64,000 bases of DNA from Parageobacillus sp. KH3-4 (GTDB lineage: Bacteria > Bacillota > Bacilli > Bacillales > Anoxybacillaceae), in the NCBI RefSeq assembly GCF_022846435.1, contig NZ_AP025627.1:530001-594000 (forward strand). Direction: 5' to 3'. The position numbers were made by a program, and so were the translations under genes. Numbering within the stretch: position 1 is the first letter of the stretch; the number at the start of each line of letters is the position of its first letter. Below are positions 50,484-59,545 of the stretch, one piece after another. The notes under the pieces were generated by a model, which saw only the letters and a program-made list of their open reading frames with translations, ran no database searches and had not been told where the DNA came from.

Positions 50484-51833
50484 ATGACACATATTCGTTT
50501 TGATTATTCAAAAGCGTTGGCGTTTTTTGGCGAACACGAGCTTACATATTTGCGCGATGCGGTGAAAGTTGCCCATCATTCCCTTCATGAGAAAACAGGC
50601 GTAGGCAATGATTTTTTAGGCTGGATCGATTTGCCAGTAAATTATGACAAAGAAGAATTTGCCCGCATTCAAAAAGCGGCCGCCAAAATTCAAGCAGATT
50701 CCGATGTACTGTTGGTGATTGGAATCGGCGGTTCATATTTAGGAGCGCGCGCGGCGATCGAGATGCTCCATCATTCGTTTTATAACGCGCTTCCGAAAGA
50801 AAAGCGAAATACGCCGCAAATCATTTTTGTCGGCAACAACATTAGCTCGACGTACATGAAAGATGTAATGGATTTGCTTGAAGGAAAAGATTTCTCGATT
50901 AACGTTATTTCGAAATCGGGAACGACGACAGAACCGGCTATTGCGTTCCGTATTTTCCGCAAGCTGTTGGAAGAAAAATACGGGAAAGAAGAAGCGCGTA
51001 AACGGATTTACGCGACGACGGACCGGGCGCGCGGCGCGTTAAAAACACTCGCGACGGCGGAAGGATACGAAACGTTCATCATTCCGGACGATGTCGGCGG
51101 CCGTTATTCTGTATTAACAGCGGTAGGGCTTCTTCCAATTGCAGTAAGCGGCGCAAACATCGAGGAAATGATGAAAGGGGCGGCACAAGCACGCGAAGAC
51201 TTCAGCAGCTCCGAACTGGAAGAAAACGCTGCCTATCAATATGCGGCGATTCGGAACATTTTGTATAACAAAGGGAAAACCATTGAGCTGCTGATCAACT
51301 ATGAACCTGCGCTGCAATATTTCGCGGAATGGTGGAAGCAGTTGTTTGGCGAAAGTGAAGGAAAGGACCAAAAAGGGATTTTCCCAGCATCGGCGAACTT
51401 TTCAACGGATCTTCATTCATTGGGACAATACATCCAAGAAGGGCGCCGCGATTTGTTTGAAACGGTATTGAAAGTCGAAAAGCCGCGCCATGACTTGGTC
51501 ATTGAAGCAGAGGAAAACGATTTGGACGGATTGAATTATTTGGCAGGAAAAACGGTTGATTTTGTCAATACGAAGGCGTTTGAAGGAACGCTTCTCGCCC
51601 ATACGGATGGCGGTGTGCCGAATTTAGTGATCACCCTTCCAGAATTAAATGAATATACGTTTGGTTACCTCGTCTATTTCTTTGAAAAAGCTTGCGCGAT
51701 GAGCGGCTACTTATTAGGGGTAAATCCGTTTGACCAGCCAGGGGTAGAAGCATATAAAGTCAATATGTTTGCCCTCCTTGGCAAACCGGGATACGAAGAG
51801 AAAAAAGCGGAACTTGAAAAACGCTTGAAATAA
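50484..51833 (+). CDS. pgi: Glucose-6-phosphate isomerase
   Basis: Interconverts glucose-6-phosphate and fructose-6-phosphate. 449 residues, the short Gram-positive form. Motifs: [30 protein letters not shown], the catalytic Glu in [13 protein letters not shown] (Glu after GES) and a C-terminal Lys in [23 protein letters not shown] precedes ATG 50484. Confidence 0.97.
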   Translation: MTHIRFDYSKALAFFGEHELTYLRDAVKVAHHSLHEKTGVGNDFLGWIDLPVNYDKEEFARIQKAAAKIQADSDVLLVIGIGGSYLGARAAIEMLHHSFYNALPKEKRNTPQIIFVGNNISSTYMKDVMDLLEGKDFSINVISKSGTTTEPAIAFRIFRKLLEEKYGKEEARKRIYATTDRARGALKTLATAEGYETFIIPDDVGGRYSVLTAVGLLPIAVSGANIEEMMKGAAQAREDFSSSELEENAAYQYAAIRNILYNKGKTIELLINYEPALQYFAEWWKQLFGESEGKDQKGIFPASANFSTDLHSLGQYIQEGRRDLFETVLKVEKPRHDLVIEAEENDLDGLNYLAGKTVDFVNTKAFEGTLLAHTDGGVPNLVITLPELNEYTFGYLVYFFEKACAMSGYLLGVNPFDQPGVEAYKVNMFALLGKPGYEEKKAELEKRLK

Positions 51834-51847
51834 CAGAACGGATTTTC

Positions 51848-51877
51848 GGAGTGCATAGTGCACTCCATTTTTTTAGC
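51848..51877 (+). terminator. Terminator after pgi
   Basis: GGAGTGCA (51848-51855) pairs with TGCACTCC (51859-51866), then ATTTTTTT. Confidence 0.85.
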
Positions 51878-51904
51878 GAAGACATTACTTGCCACCTGTT
51901 GTTT

Positions 51905-51946
51905 ATCAAAAAAATCCCTTCCGTTGCGGGAAGGGATTTTTTTGAT
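51905..51946. terminator. Symmetrical terminator left of CRISPR array 1
   Basis: An 18-bp perfect inverted repeat (51905-51922 with 51929-51946 approximately) that includes an A run on one side and a T run on the other. pgi already has its own terminator, so this one probably ends the leftward transcript of CRISPR array 1. Confidence 0.7.
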
Positions 51947-52142
51947 GTCTTACTTTTAAAAAAGTGATTTTGATCTGTTTTTGTCTTAGGCATTTTCGCC
52001 GCTTGTCATGGCAATTTCTCGCCAACACCACGACAATGCGCAATAATAAATGGCTTGCTCGATTAAAACCAAGATTCATCGAGATTCTAGCTTTTAAAAT
52101 ATAAACACGGCAACAAGGATAGCAACGTGCAGTTGCACACCT

Positions 52143-52437
52143 GTTTTGATTCCTAATAGTTAAGATACAAACTAAATGGCGTATCGGACAATAGCTGGAG
52201 TAGATTTGTTTCAATTCCTCATAGGTAAGGTACAAACGACCAAGGCATAGATGTGGAGGAAGACGCACTTCAGTGTTTCAATTCCTTATAGGTAAGATAC
52301 AAACTTCGAGCGCTTGCTCCGCTTCTTGCTGCGACTTGAGTTTCAATTCCTTATAGGTAAGATACAAACCGGCTTGATCGCCTAACTCGTTCTGTACTTG
52401 ATTTATAGTTTCAATTCCTTATAGGTAAGATACAAAC
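52143..52437 (-). CRISPR. CRISPR array 1 (five repeats, four spacers)
   Basis: 30-bp repeats at 52143-52172, 52208-52237, 52275-52304, 52340-52369 and 52408-52437; spacers of 35, 37, 35 and 38 bp. On the minus strand the repeat starts GTTTGTATCTTACC and ends AAGGAATTGAAAC, the ATTGAAAC end typical of type I-B or III repeats. The leftmost repeat (52143) is the most degenerate, so the leader is on the right and transcription runs leftwards. A possible fossil repeat lies at 52077-52106, one 36-bp spacer further left. No cas gene is in the window. Confidence 0.97.
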
Positions 52438-52602
52438 CCCAAAAAGCCTTGATATATCAGCATTTTCAAAAGTAGCTATGTTTAGTATAGTTGGTTTTGA
52501 AAATTTCGTCAATATGCGGCGGTGCTGATGGATGCAGAGGAAAGAAGAAATTGGAAATGTCGTCGACCCCCGGAGTTTTTGCGCTATCTCGGGTCGACGA
52601 CA
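52438..52602 (-). promoter_or_regulatory. CRISPR array 1 leader and promoter
   Basis: About 165 bases homologous to the flank of array 2 (59910-60075). On the minus strand TTGACG (52507-52512), 17 bases, TATACT (52484-52489) gives a promoter firing into the array, start about 40 bases before the first repeat. Upstream of it is a 12-bp perfect dyad (52558-52569 with 52591-52602, TGTCGTCGACCC and complement). The gap to yugN holds nothing else recognised. Confidence 0.85.
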
Positions 52603-52720
52603 TTTGCGGCGAAGGCGCGTTATGTCTCTGACAGAATCAATAAAAGCAGATAGTATCCATAACAATAATATAAAATTATCACGAATAGGGAAACATAGGT
52701 GAAAAAGGAGGCTGTTTGCG

Positions 52721-53125
52721 ATGATTGACCTTCCGTCACGATTAGAAGGGAAAACGTTTCCTCTATTTCAATTGGAGCAGTTGTTAAAACCGCTTGGTTA
52801 TACAATTGGAGGAAATTGGGATTATGATCATGGTTCATTTGATTATAAAATTGCCGATGAAACAGGATATCAATTTTTGCGCGTTCCGTTCGAAGCAATC
52901 GACGGGCAGCTTGATTCCCACGGAACCACTGTCAAGCTCGGCAGGCCGTTTTTACTGTCGCACAAGTATCAAAGCGGAGTGGATGATCATGCAGATGTAG
53001 GAAATTTTGGCGCGGCGTTTAACCAGTTTTCGGAGCCGCAGGATCCCGATGCGGCGTTTTCGGAAAAATATATTAACGTCGGAAAAGCGCTTGTCAAAGA
53101 TTTAGAAAGCCGTCTGCTCGATTAA
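52721..53125 (+). CDS. yugN: YugN family protein
   Basis: YugN-like family, 134 residues. It starts MIDLPSRLEGKTFPLFQLE and has GNWDYDHGSFDYKI and a C-terminal YINVGKALVKDLE. AAAGGAGGC precedes ATG 52721. It converges on and shares its stop bases with yugO (TTAA). Function unknown; the name comes from its position near pgi in B. subtilis. Confidence 0.9.
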   Translation: MIDLPSRLEGKTFPLFQLEQLLKPLGYTIGGNWDYDHGSFDYKIADETGYQFLRVPFEAIDGQLDSHGTTVKLGRPFLLSHKYQSGVDDHADVGNFGAAFNQFSEPQDPDAAFSEKYINVGKALVKDLESRLLD

Positions 53126-54117
53126 GGCATGATCACGAACAGACGGTCTCCCTTTTCGATTAAAAAATGAGGAGAAGGATTCATATATCCTTCTTCGCCT
53201 CTCATTATGCCGATTAAAATCATTCGTTTGTCTAATAACATTTCGCTGCTTTCCAAAAACGTTTTTCCGACGAGCGGGCCTTCCGCAGCGATCAGTTGCA
53301 GTTTTTTGTCGTGAAGCTGATGCAGTAGTTCTATGATTGCTTTTGATGCGCCCGGCGATTGAAGGCTGTTTGCCATCGTGAAGCTTGCCAGTAAATTCGT
53401 TTGAATCACTTCATCAGCACCGGCTCGTTTCGCGTTATTGACGTTCTGTTCTGTTAATATTTCTACAATCGCGTATATGGATGGATGAATACCTTTGACA
53501 GCCAACAACGTTAAAATGGAGTCTTTGTCTGCGTCTGCTTCGTTTTTATGCTGATTGGCCGTAATCAAAATCATTTGCGCTTCGGTGATGTTCGCTTTAT
53601 GAAGCACATCATCGTAGCTAGAATTTCCTTTTATAAAATGAACATTCTTGTAAGGAACCGGAAGTTCGGTTAAAGTAGCATCAATAATAACACATCGAAC
53701 AGGCGGATCATATTCCGCTAGTTTTGCAATTACTTCGCGAGCCCGTTCGTTCCATCCTACGATGATGATATGCCCTTTCTGCATGTAGCGCATCTGCCCG
53801 TTTGATAGCGCTGCCTCTTTGGCGACGGCCGCCGCTGATAATGAAGCGAAATAAGTTGTGATTACTCCTGTTCCTAGCAAAATGAGAAAAATGGCAACGA
53901 TTTTCCCAGCAAACGTTTTTGGTACAATATCGCCATAGCCGATGGTAGCGGTTGTAACGATTGCCCACCATATGCCGTCGAATACGTGCCGGAATGTCGT
54001 TGGTTCAACGAGATGAATCAATGCTCCGAAAAAGACAATCATGATCGTTCCAATGATAAGCAACCGCACAAAAACAGGAAGACGCAAATACGATGTGAAC
54101 ACATCCCAATTTTTCAT
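53122..54117 (-). CDS. yugO: Potassium channel protein YugO (RCK-regulated)
   Basis: Two-TM K+ channel with a cytoplasmic RCK (TrkA-N) domain, 331 residues. TM1 about residues 15-36, selectivity filter TTATIGYGDIVP, TM2 about residues 69-95. RCK begins HIIIVGWNERAREVI; a TrkA-C-like part follows. B. subtilis YugO releases K+ for electrical signalling in biofilms. It has a divergent sspH upstream. Confidence 0.95.
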   Translation of the reverse strand: MKNWDVFTSYLRLPVFVRLLIIGTIMIVFFGALIHLVEPTTFRHVFDGIWWAIVTTATIGYGDIVPKTFAGKIVAIFLILLGTGVITTYFASLSAAAVAKEAALSNGQMRYMQKGHIIIVGWNERAREVIAKLAEYDPPVRCVIIDATLTELPVPYKNVHFIKGNSSYDDVLHKANITEAQMILITANQHKNEADADKDSILTLLAVKGIHPSIYAIVEILTEQNVNNAKRAGADEVIQTNLLASFTMANSLQSPGASKAIIELLHQLHDKKLQLIAAEGPLVGKTFLESSEMLLDKRMILIGIMRGEEGYMNPSPHFLIEKGDRLFVIMP

Positions 54118-54177
54118 CAGTTTCCTCCAAGTATAGGCTGTTTTGCGAAGTTATTATTTGCATTTTTTCCTATTTTT

Positions 54178-54207
54178 TGCATAAAAATTCTTTCCCGTTT
54201 CATACTA
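54178..54207 (+). promoter_or_regulatory. Predicted sigma-G/sigma-F promoter of sspH
   Basis: TGCATA, a 17-base spacer, then CATACTA, close to the forespore consensus. The gene after it is a spore protein. Confidence 0.75.
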
Positions 54208-54244
54208 CATCATGATAAATACAACAAAGGAGAGGGATGTTTAC

Positions 54245-54430
54245 ATGGATATGAATCGGGTAAAACAAATTGTTTCATCTCCTGCAGATATTCCAGTTTA
54301 TTACAATGGAGTATCTGTTTGGATTGATGGTTATGATGAGCAAAAAGAAACAGCTACTGTCCATTTGCGCGATGGGCATCTTCGCGAACAGCGGGAGGTG
54401 CCCGTAGAGGAGCTCACAGAGAAACAATAA
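54245..54430 (+). CDS. sspH: H-type small acid-soluble spore protein
   Basis: SspH family, 61 residues. It reads MDMNRVKQIVSSPADIPVYY then NGVSVWIDGYDEQ and ends in EVPVEELTEKQ, the usual form. GGAGAGGGATG precedes ATG 54245. Forespore expressed, as the promoter suggests; the H-type proteins are minor SASPs of the spore core. Confidence 0.93.
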   Translation: MDMNRVKQIVSSPADIPVYYNGVSVWIDGYDEQKETATVHLRDGHLREQREVPVEELTEKQ

Positions 54431-54436
54431 TGGGAA

Positions 54437-54470
54437 AAAACGCCGTTTTTCAGGCGTTTTTTTTGTTTTT
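54437..54470 (+). terminator. Terminator after sspH
   Basis: AAACGCC and GGCGTTT form a stem around a T-rich loop, then a T run. Confidence 0.8.
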
Positions 54471-54778
54471 CCGTTTCTGCAAAAACGACAATGGCATGGC
54501 GCATGATGAAATAAGAGTAGGGACAGAGATGATAATAAATAAAAGAAGTAGTGTATAGGATGATGAATACGGGCGCTGACAAGATGAATTGGATTAGGGT
54601 GCTGGCAGCGTTGATGGAGTTTGCCGTTTATTTTCCGGTATGTGACGTTTATCAGCAAACAGAGTGCCGTAGCTGTTTGGCGGCAAAATGTTTTCTAATT
54701 GATGCGCCAAATCCTTTTCCTTAATACTATGGGAAAGGCATAGCCCATGAAGCGGGTTGTTTCCTCTCTACAATGCAT

Positions 54779-55390
54779 TGGACGGAAAAATGGTTTGAGT
54801 GTCCTAAATGGTTTGCGTTCGGACCGCCGCGTTGGGAATGGGGCATATTTCTACTGCCTTTTTGTCACGCTTTTGACGAATATGTTAGCAAGCATGAAAG
54901 TGGTAGAAAGCGTCGTGAAGGCAGAAAAAGAAAATGTCGGGAATCCTTCTCCGAAACGAGCTGGTTTCATGATGGGGATCAGCCATATTGCCAGCGGACT
55001 GCTGGAGGCGATCGGTTCCGTTCCGATATCCGGAGCGGCGGCGTTTATTGCAACAAGCAAAATGGCGAAGCGGATTTCTTTTGTAATCGCTCGCATTCTC
55101 GTTATGCTGATGAGTTTGTTCATGCTGGGGGTATCCCCTTGTTTACCCTATGCCCGCCGCGGCAGGATATGCCGCTATTTTCCCGATGTTTGCCGGAATG
55201 ATTACGCTTGGATTGAAGGAATTAGACAAAGCGGGTGGAACAAGTAAACCTGCCGTTATTCACAGGAATCGGAATGATGTTTGTGCCTTCTGGAGAGTTT
55301 ATCTTCCTTCCGCTGATGATCGCTACGATAATGAGCAATGGATTGGTCATTGGCACGCTGCCATCAATTTTTACTGGAAGCATTGACAGA
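54779..55390 (+). pseudogene. Broken nucleobase (uracil/xanthine-type) permease
   Basis: Fragments of one NCS2-type permease lie in successive frames: WFAFGPPRWEWG (to about 54843), then CLFVTLLTNMLASMKVVESV and ASGLLEAIGSVPISGAAAFI (to about 55125), then AAAGYAAIFPMFAGMITLGL, then PLFTGIGMMFVPSGEFIFLP (to about 55385). At least three frameshifts and no N-terminal half. The surrounding 54471-54778 shows no intact gene. Confidence 0.8.
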
Positions 55391-55422
55391 AAAAAAGCTA
55401 CTTCTGCGTCGAAGTAGCTTTG
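55391..55422 (-). terminator. Terminator after the MFS gene
   Basis: AAGCTACTTC (55395-55404) pairs with GAAGTAGCTT (55411-55420), with seven T on the minus strand. Confidence 0.8.
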
Positions 55423-56601
55423 TTATACGGAAGGGGTGTGTCGATTCATGCGCATGACGCGCGCGGTTAACAAAAGAGAGAAGACAAGGAAGACGATATC
55501 GGCGAATCCGTATACGAGAGCATATCCTCCTAACGAGAATAGCAAACTTCCGATCATTGGCCCAAATGCCATCCCCATATAGCGGAAGAAGTTATATACT
55601 CCTATGGCGGTAGAACGGTTCGCTTGAAACACGTACGTTAACAAAGTTGTCTGCACCGGCAAGGATGTCCCTAAAAATAGGCCAAATAGCATAATCGATA
55701 TAAGCAACAATGGAATCGAAATACGCGAAACGATCAGGAACAACAAAATGGACGCGACATTTAAATATGATGTTGCTAAAATGATATGGCGATCTTCCCA
55801 ATGTCCTTGAATGCGTCCCCCAATAAAACTGCCGACGACGATCATGCATGACATCGCCAAATAAGCGATTCCTTTTTCTTCAGCGGATAAACCGTAGCGT
55901 TCGGTTAAAATGCCGGGAAGAAAAACGAGAAAGTTATACATGGCATAATATTGAATAAATCCTAATAAAATAATCGATAAACCCGTTCGGTGACGAAGGA
56001 TAGTGATAAAATCGCGAAGCCGGAATGATTTTGCCGATTGTTTTTCCGGCTTTGTTTCTTGAAGAAAAATAAAGTTTCCAATCCATATGAGCAATCCTAC
56101 CAAAACAAGAGCGAGAAATACGGAATGGAAGTTAAACCTGCCGCCAAGAAACCCGCCAACGATCGGACCGACAACCGGACCGAGAGAAACCATCATTTGA
56201 AAAGTGCCCATCGCTTTTCCGCGTGCGTTCCCCTCGAATAAATCCCCGATGACGGTAGCGGCAACTACCGATCCAGCAGCGATTCCGACCGCTTGCAAAG
56301 CCCGAAAGACAAGAAGGAAGTAAATGGAATTGGAAAAAAAGCAGCCAAGCGATGCCGTTATGTAAAGGAAAACTCCGACGAGCAACACGTTGCGCCGCCC
56401 TTTTGTATCCGTTAAAGGTCCGTATACCATTTGCATAAGTGCCAAGAAAAAAGTAAAAATCGAAATCGTTAAATTCACTAAAAAAGAAGAAGTTCCAAAA
56501 TCTTTTGTTACTTCTGGTAAAATGGGGGTGTAAATCGTCTGCGTAAATGGGCCGAGAAACGCGGCAAGCGAGACGAGATAAACGATGGCAGTGCGATTCA
56601 T
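55423..56601 (-). CDS. MFS transporter, Bcr/CflA-like
   Basis: Major facilitator, DHA1 type, 392 residues, twelve membrane segments. Motif A is GPLTDTKGRRNVLLVG; motif C-like SLGPVVGPIVGGFLGG marks drug/H+ antiporters; FLGPFTQTIYTPILPE at the N-terminus is the Bcr/CflA start. ATG 56601 follows AAAGGAGAG. Substrate unknown. Confidence 0.92.
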   Translation of the reverse strand: MNRTAIVYLVSLAAFLGPFTQTIYTPILPEVTKDFGTSSFLVNLTISIFTFFLALMQMVYGPLTDTKGRRNVLLVGVFLYITASLGCFFSNSIYFLLVFRALQAVGIAAGSVVAATVIGDLFEGNARGKAMGTFQMMVSLGPVVGPIVGGFLGGRFNFHSVFLALVLVGLLIWIGNFIFLQETKPEKQSAKSFRLRDFITILRHRTGLSIILLGFIQYYAMYNFLVFLPGILTERYGLSAEEKGIAYLAMSCMIVVGSFIGGRIQGHWEDRHIILATSYLNVASILLFLIVSRISIPLLLISIMLFGLFLGTSLPVQTTLLTYVFQANRSTAIGVYNFFRYMGMAFGPMIGSLLFSLGGYALVYGFADIVFLVFSLLLTARVMRMNRHTPSV

Positions 56602-56699
56602 AACGACCGACTCTCCTTTCCCGCAATATATGTATGATTATACTCCCTCTTATGTTGTTTTAGTAAATAAAATGCACATTGCGAAAAGGTGGAGATACG

Positions 56700-57188
56700 A
56701 TGATTCGAAATGCAAACATAGAAGACTTGCCAGCAATTGTTCAAATATATAACGAAACGATTCCGACGAGAATGGTAACGGCGGACCTTGAACCAGTGAC
56801 CGTTGAGAGCAGGAAAGCGTGGTTTTTCGAGCATGATCCGCATACGCGTCCGCTGTGGGTTGTAGAGCTGGACGGCCGTGTGCGCGCGTGGCTTAGTTTC
56901 CAATCATTTTATGGGCGCCCGGCCTATCGCCATACGGCGGAAATCAGCATTTACATTTCCGAAGCGTATCGGGGAAAAGGAATCGGCAAACGGCTTTTGC
57001 AAAAAGCGATAGAGGAAGCGCCTAGCTTGGATATAAAAACCCTTTTAGGGTTTATTTTTGCGCATAATGAACCTAGTTTGCGGCTTTTTACGCACTTTGG
57101 CTTTGAAACATGGGGACATCTTCCAAAAGTTGCGGAGCTAGATGGGATCGAGCGGGATTTGCTTATTGTTGGCAAAAGAATTGTATAG
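56700..57188 (+). CDS. GNAT N-acetyltransferase (phosphinothricin acetyltransferase-like)
   Basis: GNAT enzyme of the Pat/YwnH type, 162 residues. [20 protein letters not shown] at the N-terminus, the acetyl-CoA loop [18 protein letters not shown], and [17 protein letters not shown] are typical. It may acetylate methionine sulfoximine or similar amines; not certain. AAGGTGGAG precedes ATG 56700. Confidence 0.9.
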   Translation: MIRNANIEDLPAIVQIYNETIPTRMVTADLEPVTVESRKAWFFEHDPHTRPLWVVELDGRVRAWLSFQSFYGRPAYRHTAEISIYISEAYRGKGIGKRLLQKAIEEAPSLDIKTLLGFIFAHNEPSLRLFTHFGFETWGHLPKVAELDGIERDLLIVGKRIV

Positions 57189-57248
57189 AACGCAGAGGAT
57201 TGGATAATCGTAATAAAAGGACAACATCGACAGAAAGAGGGAGATGTA

Positions 57249-57509
57249 ATGAACGTGACGCCGGTTCGTTTATTTACGATTCAAGACGGAGAAGGATTTG
57301 TCGCTGACGCGTTTCAATGTCCGGTAACAGGCAATTTGATTTACAAATCATCAGGGACACCTTCTGTGATTGCTTACAATGCATTAACGGAAGAACAAAT
57401 ACAATATTTAGAAAAATATGGATTTCAGCGGATAAACGGCGCCTCGACTACGTCTGCTGCGTCATCACCCAACTCTTCCACGCTGGAGGAGCTATTGCCA
57501 GAGCAATAA
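57249..57509 (+). CDS. Hypothetical protein
   Basis: 86 residues with AGAGGGAG before ATG 57249. A compact N-terminal part (VRLFTIQDGEGFVADAFQCP, NALTEEQIQYLEKYGF) is followed by a Ser/Thr-rich tail. One Cys only. Not recognised; the gene is well framed by a ribosome site and terminator. Confidence 0.7.
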   Translation: MNVTPVRLFTIQDGEGFVADAFQCPVTGNLIYKSSGTPSVIAYNALTEEQIQYLEKYGFQRINGASTTSAASSPNSSTLEELLPEQ

Positions 57510-57516
57510 AAAAAGA

Positions 57517-57548
57517 AGGGAGCTGATCGTTTTTTAGATCAGCTCCTG
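57517..57548 (+). terminator. Terminator after the 86-aa hypothetical gene
   Basis: GGAGCTGATC (57519-57528) pairs exactly with GATCAGCTCC (57537-57546). Confidence 0.75.
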
Positions 57549-57641
57549 TTTAAGATTGCGATGGGTGAACATATGGACAAAGTAATCCTCGAATAACACA
57601 CTTTATCATTTTTATCCGCGGATGCAAGAGAAGGGGAGCGA

Positions 57642-58631
57642 TTATAAGTTTATTTTCGATTTGAAAAAGTAGAAAAAGGCAACGATAAACACAAGTATAA
57701 GCAAGAAAAAGACAGGATGTTTCGTGTTGGAATCTGAAGTTTCCTTTTCGTTTGTTTCCTGCTCAGATTGCTTGTTTGCCTGCGCTTGCTGGTCTTTCTG
57801 TTGATTATCAGGTGACTTAGCGGCTGATTCTTGGTTTTCGCTTTCTGTTTTATGTGTTTGTTTTGTCGTTGGGCGATTGGACGAATTTGTTTTTGGTGAT
57901 GATGCCTTGTACATTCCTGCGCCGGATTGTTTCGCTTCATCCATTGCCGCGCGAATCCGGTCTTCGTATTTATAATCCCCGTAATCATAAAAATCTTCCA
58001 CTAACCCCACTTTCGCAATTTCTTCCTGCAGTAGTTTGTCTCCTATCCAAACCCATGCTAACAATCGGTGATATTTGTCAAAAAGCGTGTTGCCGTCTGT
58101 TTCTAGTGTAATGTTTCCACGGCTTAATCGGGAACAAGTAAATCGGCTTGCTTCTTTCCCATATGGCTCGATTTGTATCGTACTTTCAGGAGTATCGATG
58201 AAAAGAAAGCGGGTTGTATATTCCCGGCCATTGACCATAAACCGCGCTGTATCCCCGTCAATGCACGTCACCAGTTTTGCAGGATATTTTTTGCCTAATT
58301 GCAATGAAGATGATTGATTCGCTGACAGTTTCGGCGAAGGGGCAGCGGGAGAAGATGTCCCGCCCAGCGTATATCCTTGCAAATCAATTTTATCCAGTGT
58401 CAACTGTTGCACGCATTCGGAATTGCTGTTGTGTTTTTTTATTAGCTGGGCTAGCTCCGCCTTGTTTTTCGCTTGCATCGCAATCGATGTTGGCTCATGC
58501 AATAAATATGTACAATCGGATTGGCGGAAATGCCCGCCAAGCTCGTCGAGCGTACCGGGATGTGCGAAACTATAGCCAGGAAAAATCGCTGTGAACGCCA
58601 TTATGACTAGCGCGCTAATGAATTTCTGCAT
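57642..58631 (-). CDS. Secreted, membrane-tethered SNase-type nuclease
   Basis: Extracellular nuclease, 329 residues. Signal peptide about residues 1-23 (cut near SFAHP); a Cys-pair region with GGHFRQSDCTYLLHEP resembling the YHYH cap found next to SNase domains; the staphylococcal-nuclease domain about residues 110-245 with CIDGDTARF, FLFIDTPES, EPYGKEASRF and DKYHRLLAWVW; then a Gln/Ser/Lys linker and a C-terminal membrane helix (PVFFLLILVFIVAFFYFF) ending KSKINL. No LPXTG. Likely degrades DNA or RNA outside the cell or processes incoming DNA. Confidence 0.92.
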   Translation of the reverse strand: MQKFISALVIMAFTAIFPGYSFAHPGTLDELGGHFRQSDCTYLLHEPTSIAMQAKNKAELAQLIKKHNSNSECVQQLTLDKIDLQGYTLGGTSSPAAPSPKLSANQSSSLQLGKKYPAKLVTCIDGDTARFMVNGREYTTRFLFIDTPESTIQIEPYGKEASRFTCSRLSRGNITLETDGNTLFDKYHRLLAWVWIGDKLLQEEIAKVGLVEDFYDYGDYKYEDRIRAAMDEAKQSGAGMYKASSPKTNSSNRPTTKQTHKTESENQESAAKSPDNQQKDQQAQANKQSEQETNEKETSDSNTKHPVFFLLILVFIVAFFYFFKSKINL

Positions 58632-58700
58632 GCTGCCGTCCTCCTTAAGCGAATAGCGTGAGATGTTGCGCCATTAATATCTATGATGATTCAAAAAAGA

Positions 58701-58769
58701 AAAACCCTTGCTGCGCAAGGATTTTCTGGAGGAACATAACCGGATCGAACCGTTGGCCTTCGCACGGCC
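58701..58769 (-). pseudogene. Degenerate tRNA 3' fragment with terminator
   Basis: 58727-58769 matches the 3' half of the tRNA-Ala at 63156-63228: TGGAG, CATA, CCGG-TCGAACCG and CCTTCGC in order, with a 3-base insert and substitutions. It is next to AAAACCCTTG-CTGCG-CAAGGATTTT (58701-58725), nearly the same terminator as that beside the intact tRNA. No D arm remains. It could be an old attachment-site copy. Confidence 0.6.
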
Positions 58770-58897
58770 GTTCAATGTGCGTGTCAGGATGCAAAATAGC
58801 AAATGTTGCTACTGCAAAATTTGGCGCAAGAAAAAAATGCCCACGATAAGAATGGTGAATGGACTATCAATCCCTGTTTTGGTATTGAACCACGGAT

Positions 58898-59341
58898 TCA
58901 TTTAAGTAACTGTCTTAGCTCTTCGGTCATTTGTTCAACTAATTCAGGTCTTCCATGAAACTGAGCTGGGGTGTTCTGAAAAAGTTGAATCTGCCATTTT
59001 TCTCCGTTTTTTTCTGCAACAAGTGTGTGATGCGTGTTGACGTTCGGATTAATGTCTGATTGTCCCGGGGGCACCATACCAGCTATGGCACGTAATACGG
59101 CGATATTCGCACTCAACAATCGCACACTTTTGACTTTGCCCACAAATCGAGCTGTTGGGTGATCCTTAAAGATGGCGTCGAGGTGCAAAAAGATTTTCTC
59201 ACGTCCAATCTCCAAACTGCCATCGTATCCAATCAGCTCTCCCGTGTCTGCAAACAAATCCGCCATGGCACGAGCGTTTTTGCTGTTCCATGCCTCTAAA
59301 AACTGGTGATAGAGCGCCTGGATTTCATTTGATATATCCAT
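58898..59341 (-). CDS. SnoaL-like (SgcJ/EcaC type) protein
   Basis: NTF2-fold SgcJ/EcaC-like protein, 147 residues. It contains HQFLEAWNSKNARAMADLFA and a strand pair VRLLSANIAVLRAIAGM, and ends QIQLFQNTPAQFHGRPEL. AAGGAGG precedes ATG 59341; an in-frame start at 59380 lies upstream of that site. The family has varied small-molecule roles; function not known. Confidence 0.88.
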   Translation of the reverse strand: MDISNEIQALYHQFLEAWNSKNARAMADLFADTGELIGYDGSLEIGREKIFLHLDAIFKDHPTARFVGKVKSVRLLSANIAVLRAIAGMVPPGQSDINPNVNTHHTLVAEKNGEKWQIQLFQNTPAQFHGRPELVEQMTEELRQLLK

Positions 59342-59407
59342 ATTTTTCCTCCTTAAAGACCTTAAAAGGTTATGTTGCATCGATTCATGATTGTACTTTA
59401 TAGCAAA

Positions 59408-59436
59408 ACAAAAAGCCAGGACCTCCCCTGGCTTGG
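59408..59436 (-). terminator. Minus-strand terminator left of CRISPR array 2
   Basis: GCCAGG (59415-59420) and CCTGGC (59427-59432), with a T run on the minus strand (TTTTTGTTTTG). It lies about 110 bases beyond the last repeat and probably ends the array transcript. Confidence 0.65.
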
Positions 59437-59545
59437 AAACAATGGAGCAATTACATTATAACATATTAAGAGGATTTTTGGGGATTAAGAGGGTTGCATC
59501 ATACAATTGAGGATAGAAATTGGCATAGGAACTCTGTAAGGCTTT

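Noticed and set aside
51905-51946. Perfect palindrome after pgi as an insertion-sequence end
   Set aside because: Single copy with A and T runs outside a GC stem, the form of a bidirectional terminator; no transposase near.
52721-54117. yugN and yugO as CRISPR-associated genes because they adjoin array 1
   Set aside because: Both are housekeeping genes with their usual position near pgi in B. subtilis and have no Cas-like features.
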